64,000 nucleotides of DNA, taken from NCBI GenBank assembly GCA_031265205.1, contig JAISCZ010000107.1:1-64000 (forward strand). Reading direction: 5' to 3'. Position numbers and translations under genes: made by a program. Positions within the stretch are counted from its first letter, which is position 1. The number at the start of each line of letters is the position of its first letter. The notes under the pieces were generated by a model. That model was given only the letters and a program-made list of their open reading frames with translations. It did not search any database and was not told where the DNA came from. Shown here piece by piece: positions 1 to 9,140 of this stretch. This DNA is from Deltaproteobacteria bacterium. Lineage in GTDB: Bacteria > Desulfobacterota > Desulfarculia > Adiutricales > Adiutricaceae.

Positions 1-30
1 CTCTTTCTTTCCCGCCTCCGGGTGCCGCCA

Positions 31-2067
31 ATGAGAGGAGCTATTTTTACCCTGTGCCTCTCCGTGGCCTTGGGCCTCGGCTTTCTCCCCTTTTCTCTTT
101 CCGCGGCTTGGGCCCAAACCCCGGCCCCTCCCAACGCCTTAGACGCCGTGGTCGTCACCGCCGGCCGCTCCGCGGAGGAGCTGCGAACCATCCCTCAACC
201 CATCACGATTATCGGGGAAGAGGAAATGCAAGCTAAAAACTCCTCCGATCTGGCCGACGCGCTGCGGCAAAAAGGCCTTCAGTTCAACCCCTTGGGCGCG
301 GGCTCCAGTCTCACCAGGGTCGGCATTCGCGGCTTTACCAGCACCACTTCCCCCAACCAGACCGGGGACATCATTATCCTTCTTGACGGACACCCCATTG
401 GCAACAACAATTTCGGACAAGTGGCCATCGAAAATATCGAGCGGGTGGAGATCCTGCACGGGCCGGCCTCGGTCCAATACGGCACTTCCGCGGTGGGAGG
501 CGTCGTAAACCTCATCACCAAAAGGGGCCGCGAAAAGTTGAGCTTCTTTTTGGAGGAGAGCGTCGGGAGTTTTAACGCGCGCAAAAGCCTTGTCGGCTTT
601 TCCGGTCGCGTCAGCGCCTTGGATTTTTCCTTCGGGGCCAGCCATTACGCGGCCAGCAGCTATACCCTCGGCCAAGGGACGCTCTACGGCAAAGGCGCGG
701 CCACCCATATCGAGGGAGGCCAGGTTTACCCCAATACCGGAACCCACTCGCGCTGGAGCTATCTCGCCAACGTGGGCTTTAACGTCAACGAAAACCACCG
801 GATTGGCGTCATCCATTCCCAATATCTAAATGAGGCGGGGCGCTCCGGGGATTACCGCAACTTCGGCGCCGTCACCAACCCGCGCGGCTACGGGCTGCGC
901 TCCAATTACTCCACCGACGTCACCTACGAAGGCGCCGCGCCGCCCCTTGGGCTCGCTTGGCTGGCCCGCTATTTTACCGGGCAAAACCGTTACGTGACGG
1001 CGTCCGACTGGAGCGCTCAGCCCAAAGGCGGCTATTACGATTACGGCGCGGAATTTACGGGCTATTCGGCGTCGCTGAAATGGGACTACGAAGTTATCCA
1101 TCTCACCGGCGGTTTTGACTACTACGAGGAAGAGTACTATCAGATCAACACCCCGCCCTACTCTTCCCTCTTCTCCGACACGGCCTTTTACCTCTTGGCG
1201 CGGGCGGGCCTTTTAAGCGACAGCCTGTGGCTTTCCGCCGGAGTCCGCCACGACTCCTTCTCCAGCGAGGGCCAAAGGGAACCCCAAAAAACCAAACGGA
1301 ACACCCCCTCCTTTGGGGTCGCCTATCTCCCCTTGGATTGGCTGAAACTGCGGGTCAACTACGCCGAGTCTTTCAAGATGCCCACTCCGGACCGTCTGTC
1401 CGGAGACTCGACGAGCAGCGGCGGCATCAGGTATATCGGCAACCCCGATTTAAAACCCCAGTCAGCCAAGAGCTGGGATTTCGGATTCGACGTTTCTTAC
1501 GAGTCCCTGAACGCCGGGTTCACCTATTTCCTCACGGACTACAGGGATCGCGTCGAAACCAGAACCATTCAGCCCGCCCCCGGCCGAATCGACACCTACC
1601 GCAACCTGGAAGGCGTCAGCAAATTTCGGGGAATCGAGCTGAACTTCGACTGGGATTTAGGCTACGCCTTCCAGTGGCCCTTTAAGCTCCAGCCCTACGT
1701 CACTCTCACCAGGGTTTTCACGGCCAAGGAGCCCGACGGAACCGAATTGGAAACCGTGGCCAACCTTTCCATGGCCTACGGCGCGAGCTTCGACTACCCG
1801 GCGATTGGCCTTACCGCCAGCGTGGACGTCAATTATTTCGGTCGTCAGAAACCTAACGACGGCTCCTCCATGTGGGGCGGAATCTATTTCGGCAAAGACA
1901 CTATCGTGGATCTCCATGTCGCCAAGGATCTTTACGATTGGGAGTCCAAGGGAAAACTGAAACTGAAAGTCGACGTCCTTAACGTCGGCAACCGTTTCTA
2001 CCATCTCTCGGCGGGCTACCCACAGCCCGGCCGGGCCTTTAACGCGAGCCTCCGCTACGAGTACTGA
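31..2067 (+). CDS. TonB-dependent outer-membrane receptor
   Basis: A gated outer-membrane transporter of about 678 residues that would import a scarce ligand using TonB/ExbBD energy. The first ~30 residues form a signal peptide ending near AAWA-Q. A TonB-box-like stretch (DAVVVTA) follows, then a plug domain with the usual landmarks: DALRQ, the RVGIRGF strand, IILLDGHPIG, ERVEILHGPASVQYG and AVGGVVNLIT. The rest is an alternating beta-barrel with the typical receptor region before 'YAESFKMPTPDRL'. The protein ends in an aromatic residue (RYEY*), as these barrels do. I chose ATG 31 because it gives a clean signal peptide; the frame is open to the window edge and GTG 22 is possible. No clear ribosome-binding site is visible. 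The substrate cannot be read from the sequence; siderophore or corrinoid are the usual options. Confidence 0.93.
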   Translation: MRGAIFTLCLSVALGLGFLPFSLSAAWAQTPAPPNALDAVVVTAGRSAEELRTIPQPITIIGEEEMQAKNSSDLADALRQKGLQFNPLGAGSSLTRVGIRGFTSTTSPNQTGDIIILLDGHPIGNNNFGQVAIENIERVEILHGPASVQYGTSAVGGVVNLITKRGREKLSFFLEESVGSFNARKSLVGFSGRVSALDFSFGASHYAASSYTLGQGTLYGKGAATHIEGGQVYPNTGTHSRWSYLANVGFNVNENHRIGVIHSQYLNEAGRSGDYRNFGAVTNPRGYGLRSNYSTDVTYEGAAPPLGLAWLARYFTGQNRYVTASDWSAQPKGGYYDYGAEFTGYSASLKWDYEVIHLTGGFDYYEEEYYQINTPPYSSLFSDTAFYLLARAGLLSDSLWLSAGVRHDSFSSEGQREPQKTKRNTPSFGVAYLPLDWLKLRVNYAESFKMPTPDRLSGDSTSSGGIRYIGNPDLKPQSAKSWDFGFDVSYESLNAGFTYFLTDYRDRVETRTIQPAPGRIDTYRNLEGVSKFRGIELNFDWDLGYAFQWPFKLQPYVTLTRVFTAKEPDGTELETVANLSMAYGASFDYPAIGLTASVDVNYFGRQKPNDGSSMWGGIYFGKDTIVDLHVAKDLYDWESKGKLKLKVDVLNVGNRFYHLSAGYPQPGRAFNASLRYEY

Positions 2068-2076
2068 CCCTTTGTC

Positions 2077-2115
2077 CCCCGGCGGGGACGGCGCTTCAAC
2101 CTCTCCCCGCCGGGG
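2077..2115 (+). terminator. GC-rich hairpin after the first receptor gene
   Basis: A perfect 12-bp stem (2077-2088 pairing with 2104-2115, CCCCGGCGGGGA) with a 15-nt loop sits 10 bp after the stop codon of the receptor gene. There is no T-run after it (CTTAAAAACGG follows), so it is either an atypical terminator or an mRNA-stabilising hairpin. Confidence 0.5.
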
Positions 2116-2463
2116 CTTAAAAACGGGGCCAGACTCGGGTTAAGGCTCTTGCCCTCTTTGGCCCTCTGGGGAAAGAGCCCTTGGATCTTTTCTTTCCCTC
2201 TTCTCGTCTCCCCCGCCTTCCGCCCATGGTGTACGCGGAAGGCCTGGGGGAGGCTTTTCGCCCTCGCGCCGGAAAGACTTTTTTTCCCTCTCGCGAAGGG
2301 ATCGCTCGCGAAGGACGCGCCCCAAAGATCCCCTCCAAGATTTCCTGGCCGCCCGCTCCCGCGCCCCCAAACCCTTTCCCGCTCCTTTTTTTTGGCCCCT
2401 TAACCTGTTAACATTCCACCCGCGCGCCTTTTTCCCGCGAACGCCGCGCCCTCGCCGTGACCC
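2116..2463. other. Intergenic stretch with no recognised gene
   Basis: About 350 bp of C/T-biased GC-rich DNA between the first receptor gene and the ABC transporter. Several overlapping frames are open only because of base composition. I see no motif, RNA gene or convincing promoter. Confidence 0.5.
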
Positions 2464-3303
2464 ATGATACTCATCGACAATCTACGGAAATCCTACGGCC
2501 ATACCCTGGCCCTCGACAACCTGAGCCTTAAGGTGGCGCCCGGGGAACTCTTCGCTTTCCTCGGGCCTAACGGGGCCGGGAAAAGCACGACCATCCGCGT
2601 CTTAAACGGCCTCTCCTTTATGGACTCCGGCGAGGCCTATATCGCCGGGGTCAATATCGCCCAAGACCCCTTAAAAGCCAAGCGCCTCTGCGGCATGGTC
2701 GCCCAAAGCGCCAATCTGGACAAAGAGCTGACGGTTTGGGAAAACCTCGACATCCACGGGAGGCTCTACGGGCTTTCCCGAAGCGAGCGGCGCGCGAGCG
2801 CGGAGGAATTTTTGGCCTACGTGGAAATGTCCGACCGCGCCGACCACTTCGTCAAGACCCTCTCCGGAGGGCTGCAAAGAAGGCTCATGATCGCGCGGGC
2901 CCTCATCCACCGCCCGACCCTCCTCTTTTTGGACGAGCCCACCGTGGGCCTGGACGCGGCCATCCGCCGGCGCGTCTGGAGCCTCGTCAAGAAGGTCAAC
3001 CAAAAAGGGGTCACCATCTTTCTGACCACGCACTACATTGAGGAGGCCGAATTCTTGGCCGACCGGGTGGCCTTTATCCATGAGGGAAAACTGGTCCGGG
3101 AGGGAACCCCAAGGGAGCTCATGGACAGTTTGGGCGCCTGGGCCGTGGACTGGTACGAGGACGGGACCTCCCGCGCGGACTTTTTCCCGGACCGGGAAAG
3201 CGCCACGGCGAGCATCCAGTCCGGCCGCGGCGGGGGCGTTTTAAGGCGCGTCAACCTGGAGGACGCCTTTCTGTCCCTCACCGGCCATAAGGTGCTCCAA
3301 TGA
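2464..3303 (+). CDS. ABC-2-type exporter, ATP-binding subunit (NodI/DrrA-like)
   Basis: Cytoplasmic ATPase of 279 residues that would power a two-component efflux transporter. All nucleotide-binding motifs are present in order: Walker A GPNGAGKST (~37-45), Q-loop (MVAQSANL), signature LSGGLQRR (~136), Walker B LLFLDEPTVGLD (~158) and the switch histidine (TTHYIEEAE). The length, the 'SANLDKELTVWENL' region and the short C-terminal tail match the NodI/DrrA branch of drug, lipid or polysaccharide exporters. The stop overlaps the start of the permease gene by 4 bp (CAATGAG), so the two are coupled. The exported substrate is unknown. Confidence 0.93.
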   Translation: MILIDNLRKSYGHTLALDNLSLKVAPGELFAFLGPNGAGKSTTIRVLNGLSFMDSGEAYIAGVNIAQDPLKAKRLCGMVAQSANLDKELTVWENLDIHGRLYGLSRSERRASAEEFLAYVEMSDRADHFVKTLSGGLQRRLMIARALIHRPTLLFLDEPTVGLDAAIRRRVWSLVKKVNQKGVTIFLTTHYIEEAEFLADRVAFIHEGKLVREGTPRELMDSLGAWAVDWYEDGTSRADFFPDRESATASIQSGRGGGVLRRVNLEDAFLSLTGHKVLQ

Positions 3304-4034
3304 GCGCGTTCTGGGCCATCTACCTCCGCGAAGCGCTCATCATGAAACACCGGCTCCTCCGGCAGCTGGGCGGCATGTGCGTCTCGCCCCTCCTCTACAC
3401 CGTGACCTTCGGCTGCGCCCTGGGCGGCGCGGTGACCATCGGGGACAAGAGCTATCTGGATTTTTTAATCCCGGGCCTCGTGGCCATGGCCTCCATGACC
3501 CAATCCTTTTCCATCGCCGGCGAGATCAACGTGGCCCGCTTCTACTTCCACGCCTTCGAGGAATTCCAGGCGGCGCCCATCAGCCGCCTTTCCTTCGTCA
3601 TGGGGGAAAGCCTGGCCGGGCTCACCCGGGCCCTGGTCGCCATCTGTATCGTCTTGGCCTTGGGTTTTCTCTTCGGCGCCCGGCCCCACGTCGGAATCTA
3701 TTTTATCGTCGCCGTTCTCTTAAACGGCTGGGCCTTCGCCTGCCTGGCCGTCGCGATGGCCATGATCGTCAAATCCCACGCCGACCAGAGCCTTTTGACC
3801 AGTTTCATCATCACCCCCATGGCCTTCTTGGGGGGAACCTTCTTTCCCTTGGACGGCCTGCCCGCCTGGGCGCGCTCCATCCTGCAAGTCCTGCCCCTTT
3901 CCCACGCCTCTAAGGCCATCCGGGCCGACGCCTTCGGCGAGAGCCCGGAACTCTGGCCTTTCCTAGCCCTCGCGGGAGCCGGAATCGTTTTTTTCGTCCT
4001 GGCCGTCTCCGCCGTATCCCGGGCCCGCGACTGA
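3300..4034 (+). CDS. ABC-2-type exporter, permease subunit (NodJ/DrrB-like)
   Basis: Inner-membrane permease of 244 residues with about six hydrophobic segments: near 20-45, 55-75, 100-130 (including VAICIVLALGFLFGA), 135-160, 170-195 and 220-240. The conserved ABC2-membrane signature of this family lies around 'PMAFLGGTFFPLDGLPAWARSILQ' (about residues 177-200). It overlaps the ATPase gene by 4 bp, so the pair should be made together and assemble as a homodimeric ATPase on a homodimeric permease. The carbon-nitrogen hydrolase starts 7 bp downstream and may belong to the same transcript. The substrate cannot be inferred from sequence. Confidence 0.9.
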   Translation: MSAFWAIYLREALIMKHRLLRQLGGMCVSPLLYTVTFGCALGGAVTIGDKSYLDFLIPGLVAMASMTQSFSIAGEINVARFYFHAFEEFQAAPISRLSFVMGESLAGLTRALVAICIVLALGFLFGARPHVGIYFIVAVLLNGWAFACLAVAMAMIVKSHADQSLLTSFIITPMAFLGGTFFPLDGLPAWARSILQVLPLSHASKAIRADAFGESPELWPFLALAGAGIVFFVLAVSAVSRARD

Positions 4035-4041
4035 CCTCGCC

Positions 4042-5631
4042 ATGAAAAACACCGCTCCCGCCTCCGACAAGCTGCTCATCGCCCTCATCCATCTAAACGT
4101 CCGGCACGGCCAAAACGCGCGCAACCGCGAAAATATCGTCCGCCTCGCCCAACAAGCCGCCGAGCGCGGGGCCAAAATCGCGGTGGCCCCGGAAATGGGC
4201 CTCTCGGGCTATTCTTACCCGAACCGCGAGGCCATCGCCGCCCGCGTCGAAACCCGCGACGGCCCCTCGGCCAAGGCCTTCGCCAAGGCGGCCAAGGAAT
4301 TTAAAATCTACCTGGTCACCGCCTTCGCCGAGCGCGACGAGCCTTCGGGGCTTTTCTACAATTCCGCCTTTGTCCACGACCCCCGGGGGGAACTCGTCTG
4401 CCATTACCGCAAAATTAACGCGGAGTCGCGCTGGGCCACCCCGGGCCTCACGCGGCAGAATAACGTCTTTTCCACCCCCTGGGGAAAGATGGGTCTCCTC
4501 ATCTGCTCCGACAGCTACCACAGCCTGCCCAGCCGCGTCACGGCCCTCAAGGGGGCGCGGCTCCTCTTTCTGCCCTCCAACTGGCCGCCCTCCCAGCAGT
4601 TCCCGGAAGACATCTGGCGCTTCCGGGCCATGGAAAACGGGCTCTGGTGCGTCCCCGTCAACCGCACGGGCCATGACGGCCGGGACAACGACTTCGACTG
4701 CCAAAGCGCGGCGAGCTACGTCTTTGACCCCCAGGGCCACGAACAGCTCAAGGTCGTCTCGCCCTCCTCGGAACTCGCGCTTTTCGAGATTAGGCTCGAC
4801 TCCCAAGGCGAAATCGTCGGCCGCGAAAGACAAAGGGCCATCCTGCGCTCCCGCCGTCCCCAGGACTATTACCGGCTCGCCGCCAACCTGCTCCTCTTCG
4901 AGGATATCACGGAAAGTTTTCGCCTCCCCAAGCCCGCGCCCATCGACGTCTACTTCGTCGCCCCCGGGGAGAACCAAAACCCCTTGCCCTTTTTGGAAAA
5001 GCGCCTCTCCCGCGTCCTGCCGCGGACTTTAATCGTCCTGCCGCTCCACGACTACCGCCCCGACGACTGGCAATGGCTCGGCAACGCCTGCCGGGAGCGC
5101 AAGCTGAGAGCCATCGCCGCGACGGAAACGGAAGGGCGGCGGACGCACGTGGTCTTTAACGAGACCGACGCGCCCGTCTCCGTCCCGCCGGACAGCCGCG
5201 AGCCCCTCCTCTTTTTGGGCCCCCTGGCCATCCACCTGACTACCCTCGCGGGCCTGCGCCACCCGGAAGTGGGCCTTTCCGCGGCCAAGTGGGGCGCGGA
5301 TCTCCTCTTGGCGCTGGAACGCGAATGCCTTCCGGACGACCCCTTCGTCGTCTCCTTGCGGCCCATCGATCAGCTCGCCGCCGCTTTCTGCGCCGGCAAC
5401 GGCGCGGCCCTGGGGCTCATCCCCGAAGGCCACTTTCCCGGCCGGGGCTTTTCCACCCCCGCCCGGGGCGCTTTTTCCTACTGCCTGAACCCGGAACGGC
5501 TGCGGAAAAAAAAATTTCAGGATCGGGTGGACTACGCCACGCTCTTCGGCGGCGGGGACGTTGACCCCTCCCTCGCGCTCCCGCCGGAAAAAGAAAAGCG
5601 GGAGAAAAAGAGGGGCCAAAGCCCCGCTTAA
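4042..5631 (+). CDS. Carbon-nitrogen hydrolase with a second degenerate nitrilase-like half
   Basis: A 529-residue protein. Residues ~10-260 form a nitrilase-superfamily amidase or amidohydrolase with the complete Glu-Lys-Cys triad: E51 (APEMGLSGY), K124 (HYRKIN) and C155 (LICSDSY). This domain would hydrolyse a non-peptide C-N bond, such as an omega-amide, N-carbamoyl or nitrile group. Residues ~295-500 look like a second, eroded copy of the same fold. 'RTLIVLPLHDYR' resembles the first-strand region, and 'HPEVGLSAAKWGADLLLAL' resembles the stretch after the catalytic cysteine, but I see no second catalytic Cys. The tail is Lys/Arg-rich (KEKREKKRG). It starts 7 bp after the ABC permease, suggesting one operon. 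Substrate unknown. Confidence 0.85.
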   Translation: MKNTAPASDKLLIALIHLNVRHGQNARNRENIVRLAQQAAERGAKIAVAPEMGLSGYSYPNREAIAARVETRDGPSAKAFAKAAKEFKIYLVTAFAERDEPSGLFYNSAFVHDPRGELVCHYRKINAESRWATPGLTRQNNVFSTPWGKMGLLICSDSYHSLPSRVTALKGARLLFLPSNWPPSQQFPEDIWRFRAMENGLWCVPVNRTGHDGRDNDFDCQSAASYVFDPQGHEQLKVVSPSSELALFEIRLDSQGEIVGRERQRAILRSRRPQDYYRLAANLLLFEDITESFRLPKPAPIDVYFVAPGENQNPLPFLEKRLSRVLPRTLIVLPLHDYRPDDWQWLGNACRERKLRAIAATETEGRRTHVVFNETDAPVSVPPDSREPLLFLGPLAIHLTTLAGLRHPEVGLSAAKWGADLLLALERECLPDDPFVVSLRPIDQLAAAFCAGNGAALGLIPEGHFPGRGFSTPARGAFSYCLNPERLRKKKFQDRVDYATLFGGGDVDPSLALPPEKEKREKKRGQSPA

Positions 5632-6121
5632 CCCGCGGGCGCCCTCCGCCCAAGCGCCCGCGCCAGGGTTAGCCCCAGGAGTTCTTCCTTCGCGGCGCCG
5701 CGCCCGTCGCGCTTCGCTCCGTCTCTTTGTTTCTCGCCCAAGGGCGAGTTCCGCTATTCCCTTCGCGCTCGCCCTGGGCGCCGCTGGACTGAGCGCTCCG
5801 CGAGGGGAGGCTCGCTTAAAAGCGCGCGGGCCGTAACGCCCCGCGCTCCCGGAAAGACTCTCGCGCGCCGGCCCCGGCGCTCTGAAGAGCGCGGCGGAAC
5901 TCTCCCGCGCGCGACAAAGGCTAGCGGCGAAAGACGAACGTCGAACGAACCCTCTCTATTTCCCGCGCCGCGAGCCGAGGCGCGCTTCCCCGCTTCCCGC
6001 GCGCTTCCCGCGCGTCCCTTAAGGCGCGCGCCCGTGACCCTCGCTCCGACCGCGCGGTCGCGGCGGCTACCTGTCCGGCCGCGAGCTTTACTAAAACCTT
6101 ATCCGGAAAAAATTTTTCTCT
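5632..6121. other. Gene-free GC-rich stretch
   Basis: About 490 bp rich in GCGCGC words between the hydrolase and the BtuB-like receptor. I looked for a cobalamin riboswitch (B12 box GCCACTG and its flanking stem) because corrinoid genes follow, and did not find one. The AT-rich string just before the receptor start (CTTATCCGGAAAAAATTTTT) could hold a promoter but has no clear -35/-10 pair. Confidence 0.5.
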
Positions 6122-7921
6122 ATGCTCGCCTCCTTTCCAAGGCCCCTTTTTCGGGCCCAGACGCTCAGAGACTTTTGGTGGAAGCTTTTTATCCTCGCTT
6201 TTCTCGCCTTTCCCGGCGCGAGCGGCGCCGCGGCCCAAGAGGAGACGGAAGAAGCGCCCCCGGAGCGCGCGCCGGGCGAGAGCGTCGTCATCCTTTCCCG
6301 CGCGGACCTGGAGGCCATGAAGGTCAACAAAATCCAGGACGCCCTCAACCAAGTCCCCGGGGTCCAGGCCAGTTCCTCCTCGGTCTCCATCCACGGCTCC
6401 TCCAAAGTGCGGGTTTTTTTGGACGGGACGCCCTTAAACGACCCCACCTCCAGTTACGGGGCCATCAACTTGGACCATATCTCCCTCAAGTCCGTCTCCC
6501 AAATCGAGATTATCAAGGACTCGGGAGGGCTCAGGTACGGCCAGGACGCGACGGGCGGCGTCATTCTGATAACTTCCGCGCCCTCGCGCGGCGAAAGCGA
6601 CGTCTCGGGCCAAGTCCGGGTCTGGTCGGGCAACCATGACTTCCGTCACGCCGACGCCGATCTCCTCTTCCGCCGGGGCGGCTGGGGCTTGGGGGTCAAG
6701 GCGGGCTGGGAAACCACGGAGGGCTTTAAAGCCAATAACGACGCCGAAAGGCGCCGCGGGGGCTTAAAGATAGGCTACAATTGGGAAGAACGGAAAAGCC
6801 TGAGCCTCAACGCGGACTTTTTAAGCGAGATAAACGGCCTCTCGGGGCTTCCCGCCTTTCCCACTCCCCACTCCAGGCAAAAGAGCGAAAACCTGACGGC
6901 CTCTTTAAGCGCCGTCTGGAACGGGCTGGAAAACAACCTCTTCTACAACCGGGGCCAGGTTCGCAACCTTGACCATTCCCGCTCCATGGACATTAACCTT
7001 AAAGTCGCGGAATACGGGGACTCGCTCGCCTACGCCTTCCCCCTTTCCTTTGGGACCCTTGTCGTGGGGACGGGGGCGCTGGCGACGGAGGCCGTCTCCA
7101 GCGATTTCGGGCGGCGCGAGGAATGGTCCTGGCACTTTTTTTTCGCCCAAAGCCTCCGCTTTGAGTCCTTTCCCCTCAACTTTAACGTGGGTCTCCGCTA
7201 CAACCGCAACTCGGACTTCGCCAACTCCCTCAATCCCGAATTCTCCGTCGCTTACGCCTTTCCCAAGGGCGAAATCAGCTACCAGATAAGCCGCGGGGTC
7301 AACACGCCCTCCTTTCAGCAACGCTTCAACCATAGCTCCTCCACCACGCCCAATCCCAATTTGGATATCGAGAAGGCCGTCAACCAAGCCTTGACCGCGA
7401 CCTTCCGGCCCCACCCCCTCGCGAGCCTTAGCGCCACCTTTTTCCTCAACCGCCTTAACGGAAGGATCACCTACGTCAGGCCCGTCAACACCGGAGTCGG
7501 GAGCTACCAGAATCTGGGCCGCTCCGTCTACCGCGGGGTGGACTTGGGACTGACCCTGAAACCCTGGGCCTGGGCCGAGATTAAGGCCAATTACGCCTAT
7601 CTCGAGGCCCTTGACCTGGATATCGACCGTTTTCTGACCAGCCAATCGCGCGATACCGCTTCCCTGGAAATCGCGTGGCGGCCGCGCGCCGATTTTACCG
7701 CCGCCGCCCGCGGCGAATTTCGCGGCCGCAGCTACGCGGACCGCTGGAACACAAACTCCTACGGCGGGAGGACCCTTTTTTCCCTCAGGGCGGAGTACGC
7801 CAAGGGACCCCTTGTTTTTTTTCTCGACGCTGATAATATATTCGATAAAGAGTATTACTACGTTGATGGCCTCTTGGCCCCGGACAGATCATACTTTATC
7901 GGAATTAAATATAACTTCTAA
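6122..7921 (+). CDS. BtuB-like TonB-dependent receptor
   Basis: Outer-membrane receptor of 599 residues, the length typical of vitamin B12 receptors (about 600). After a hydrophobic signal sequence ending near GAAAQ come a short acidic linker and a plug with IQDALNQVPGVQ, VRVFLDGTPLND, VSQIEIIKDSGGLRYG and ATGGVILIT. A 22-strand-sized barrel follows, including ISRGVNTPSFQQRF, and the protein ends in GIKYNF* with a C-terminal Phe. The first codon is ATG 6122. No strong ribosome-binding site is visible. The next gene, 1.2 kb downstream on the same strand, is a BtuF-CbiZ fusion, so corrinoid uptake is the likely job. That assignment rests on length and context, not on a diagnostic residue. Confidence 0.85.
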   Translation: MLASFPRPLFRAQTLRDFWWKLFILAFLAFPGASGAAAQEETEEAPPERAPGESVVILSRADLEAMKVNKIQDALNQVPGVQASSSSVSIHGSSKVRVFLDGTPLNDPTSSYGAINLDHISLKSVSQIEIIKDSGGLRYGQDATGGVILITSAPSRGESDVSGQVRVWSGNHDFRHADADLLFRRGGWGLGVKAGWETTEGFKANNDAERRRGGLKIGYNWEERKSLSLNADFLSEINGLSGLPAFPTPHSRQKSENLTASLSAVWNGLENNLFYNRGQVRNLDHSRSMDINLKVAEYGDSLAYAFPLSFGTLVVGTGALATEAVSSDFGRREEWSWHFFFAQSLRFESFPLNFNVGLRYNRNSDFANSLNPEFSVAYAFPKGEISYQISRGVNTPSFQQRFNHSSSTTPNPNLDIEKAVNQALTATFRPHPLASLSATFFLNRLNGRITYVRPVNTGVGSYQNLGRSVYRGVDLGLTLKPWAWAEIKANYAYLEALDLDIDRFLTSQSRDTASLEIAWRPRADFTAAARGEFRGRSYADRWNTNSYGGRTLFSLRAEYAKGPLVFFLDADNIFDKEYYYVDGLLAPDRSYFIGIKYNF

Positions 7922-8774
7922 GCCTTTCGCCCCGCGCCGCGCGTCTTTCGGCGCGCTCGCGCGCTTCCAGTTTCCCCTGGGCGCCGCGCCTGAAAGACGC
8001 CCCTTGGGCGCCCTTGAACGCGCGGCCCTGAGGCGCCGTCCCTTTCGCCCTTGGGGGCGAGGCGAAAGCTCCCTCGCGGCGCCCGCGCCGCCCGCGCGCC
8101 GCTTTTTCCCCGCGAGGACCCGCGCGCGGCGCCCCTCTTTAAGCCATGGAGGTTTTTTTCTCGTGTTCCCACCATCCCGACCGCCTTAACGCCTTCGCCA
8201 AAACCCGCGCGCGGACGCGCGCTTTCTTCGCGAGGCCATTTTCTTTTTTCCTTTTTTTCAGCCATTTTTATAACCATTTTTTCCAGACTCTTTTTTACTA
8301 TGGACTGTGTATTCGGACTCCTTTTTGGGCTTATCTTCGGCGTTTTGGCCTACCTCAGCCTCTTTCCCAGCGTCCTTCCCTAAAGGGCGCCGCGCGGCGT
8401 TAATTGAAAGCCTCGCCCGGAAGGGCGCGTCCCCCATGGGCGCGCCTTTCCGAAAGCTCCCTTGAAGCGCCCTCAAGCGCCTCCCAACGGTGAGGGCGAG
8501 AGACGCGCGCCCCCATTTAATAAGGACCATCAAGGCCTTCGCCGCGCGCTTCCCCCGCGAGGGGCGAACTCGCGCGTAAAGCCCTTATCCATCCCCCGCG
8601 GCGCGCCTTCCGCGCGCGGCCTAAGGGGATTTTGTCCGCGCCGCCTTTATCAAAAAATTTATAAGCGAACCCCGCCGCTACCCGCCTTGGCCCACGCTCG
8701 CTTAAGACCGCTCTGGCCCGCGGCGGTTCGTCCCCGCAAGCCAAGCGCCGCGGCCCAGGCCCGGCGCGCGCCTT

Positions 8775-9005
8775 CTTTGGGGTTTCCTTTGGGCTTCCTT
8801 GGGGACTTCCCTTGGAAGTTCCTTGGGGACTTCGCTTAGGTCTTCCTCGGAGACTTCGCTTGAAAGTTCCTTTGGGACTTCCCTTGAGACTTCGCTTGGA
8901 AGTTCCTTTGGGACTTCCCTTGAGACTTCCCTTGGGACTTCGCTTGAGTCTCGCTTTGGGAGTTCGCTTGAGTCTTCGCGGGAGCCTTCGCGGGGATCTT
9001 CGCGC
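8775..9005. repeat. Degenerate short tandem repeat (unit about 12-15 bp)
   Basis: Dozens of imperfect copies of a word close to GGGACTTCGCTT / GGAAGTTCCTTT follow one another. All frames stay open on both strands because the unit carries no stop. One strand reads as T-S-L-G-S-S repeats and the other as E-V-P-K-E-L repeats. Neither has a convincing start or neighbour, so I treat it as a non-coding satellite-like tract just upstream of the BtuF-CbiZ promoter. Confidence 0.75.
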
Positions 9006-9081
9006 GGGCGAAAAGCGGAAAACCGCGCCCCGCGCCTCCCAAAGGCAAAGGCCACTTCGCCCCCCAGCGCCCCAAAAAGGC

Positions 9082-9087
9082 TATAAT
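9082..9087 (+). promoter_or_regulatory. -10 box (TATAAT) for the btuF-cbiZ fusion gene
   Basis: A perfect TATAAT lies 54 bp upstream of the GTG start at 9141. The -35 region (around TTCGCC) is poor, so the promoter may need an activator. Confidence 0.4.
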
Positions 9088-9140
9088 GCCAAGAAACTAT
9101 CCCCAAGTTTCCTCGCGAACACACCCATTGGAGGCCCTCA

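Larger units (their letters stand above)
7922..9140. other. 1.2-kb gene-free region between the receptor and BtuF-CbiZ genes
   Basis: Contains GC-rich sequence with no recognised gene, a 12-bp-type tandem repeat block (separate entry) and a -10 box (separate entry). One small hydrophobic frame at 8299-8382 (27 codons, MDCVFGLLFGLIFGVLAYL...) could be a membrane peptide, but it has no ribosome-binding site. No BtuC or BtuD gene is present here. Confidence 0.5.

Noticed and set aside
139-822. - strand open frame of 227 codons
   Set aside because: Shadow of the first TonB-dependent receptor.
5632-6121. Cobalamin riboswitch upstream of the BtuB-like receptor
   Set aside because: No B12 box or characteristic stem found here or before the BtuF-CbiZ gene.
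8299-8382. 27-residue hydrophobic peptide gene
   Set aside because: No ribosome-binding site, no neighbour logic, and a sequence this short can arise by chance.
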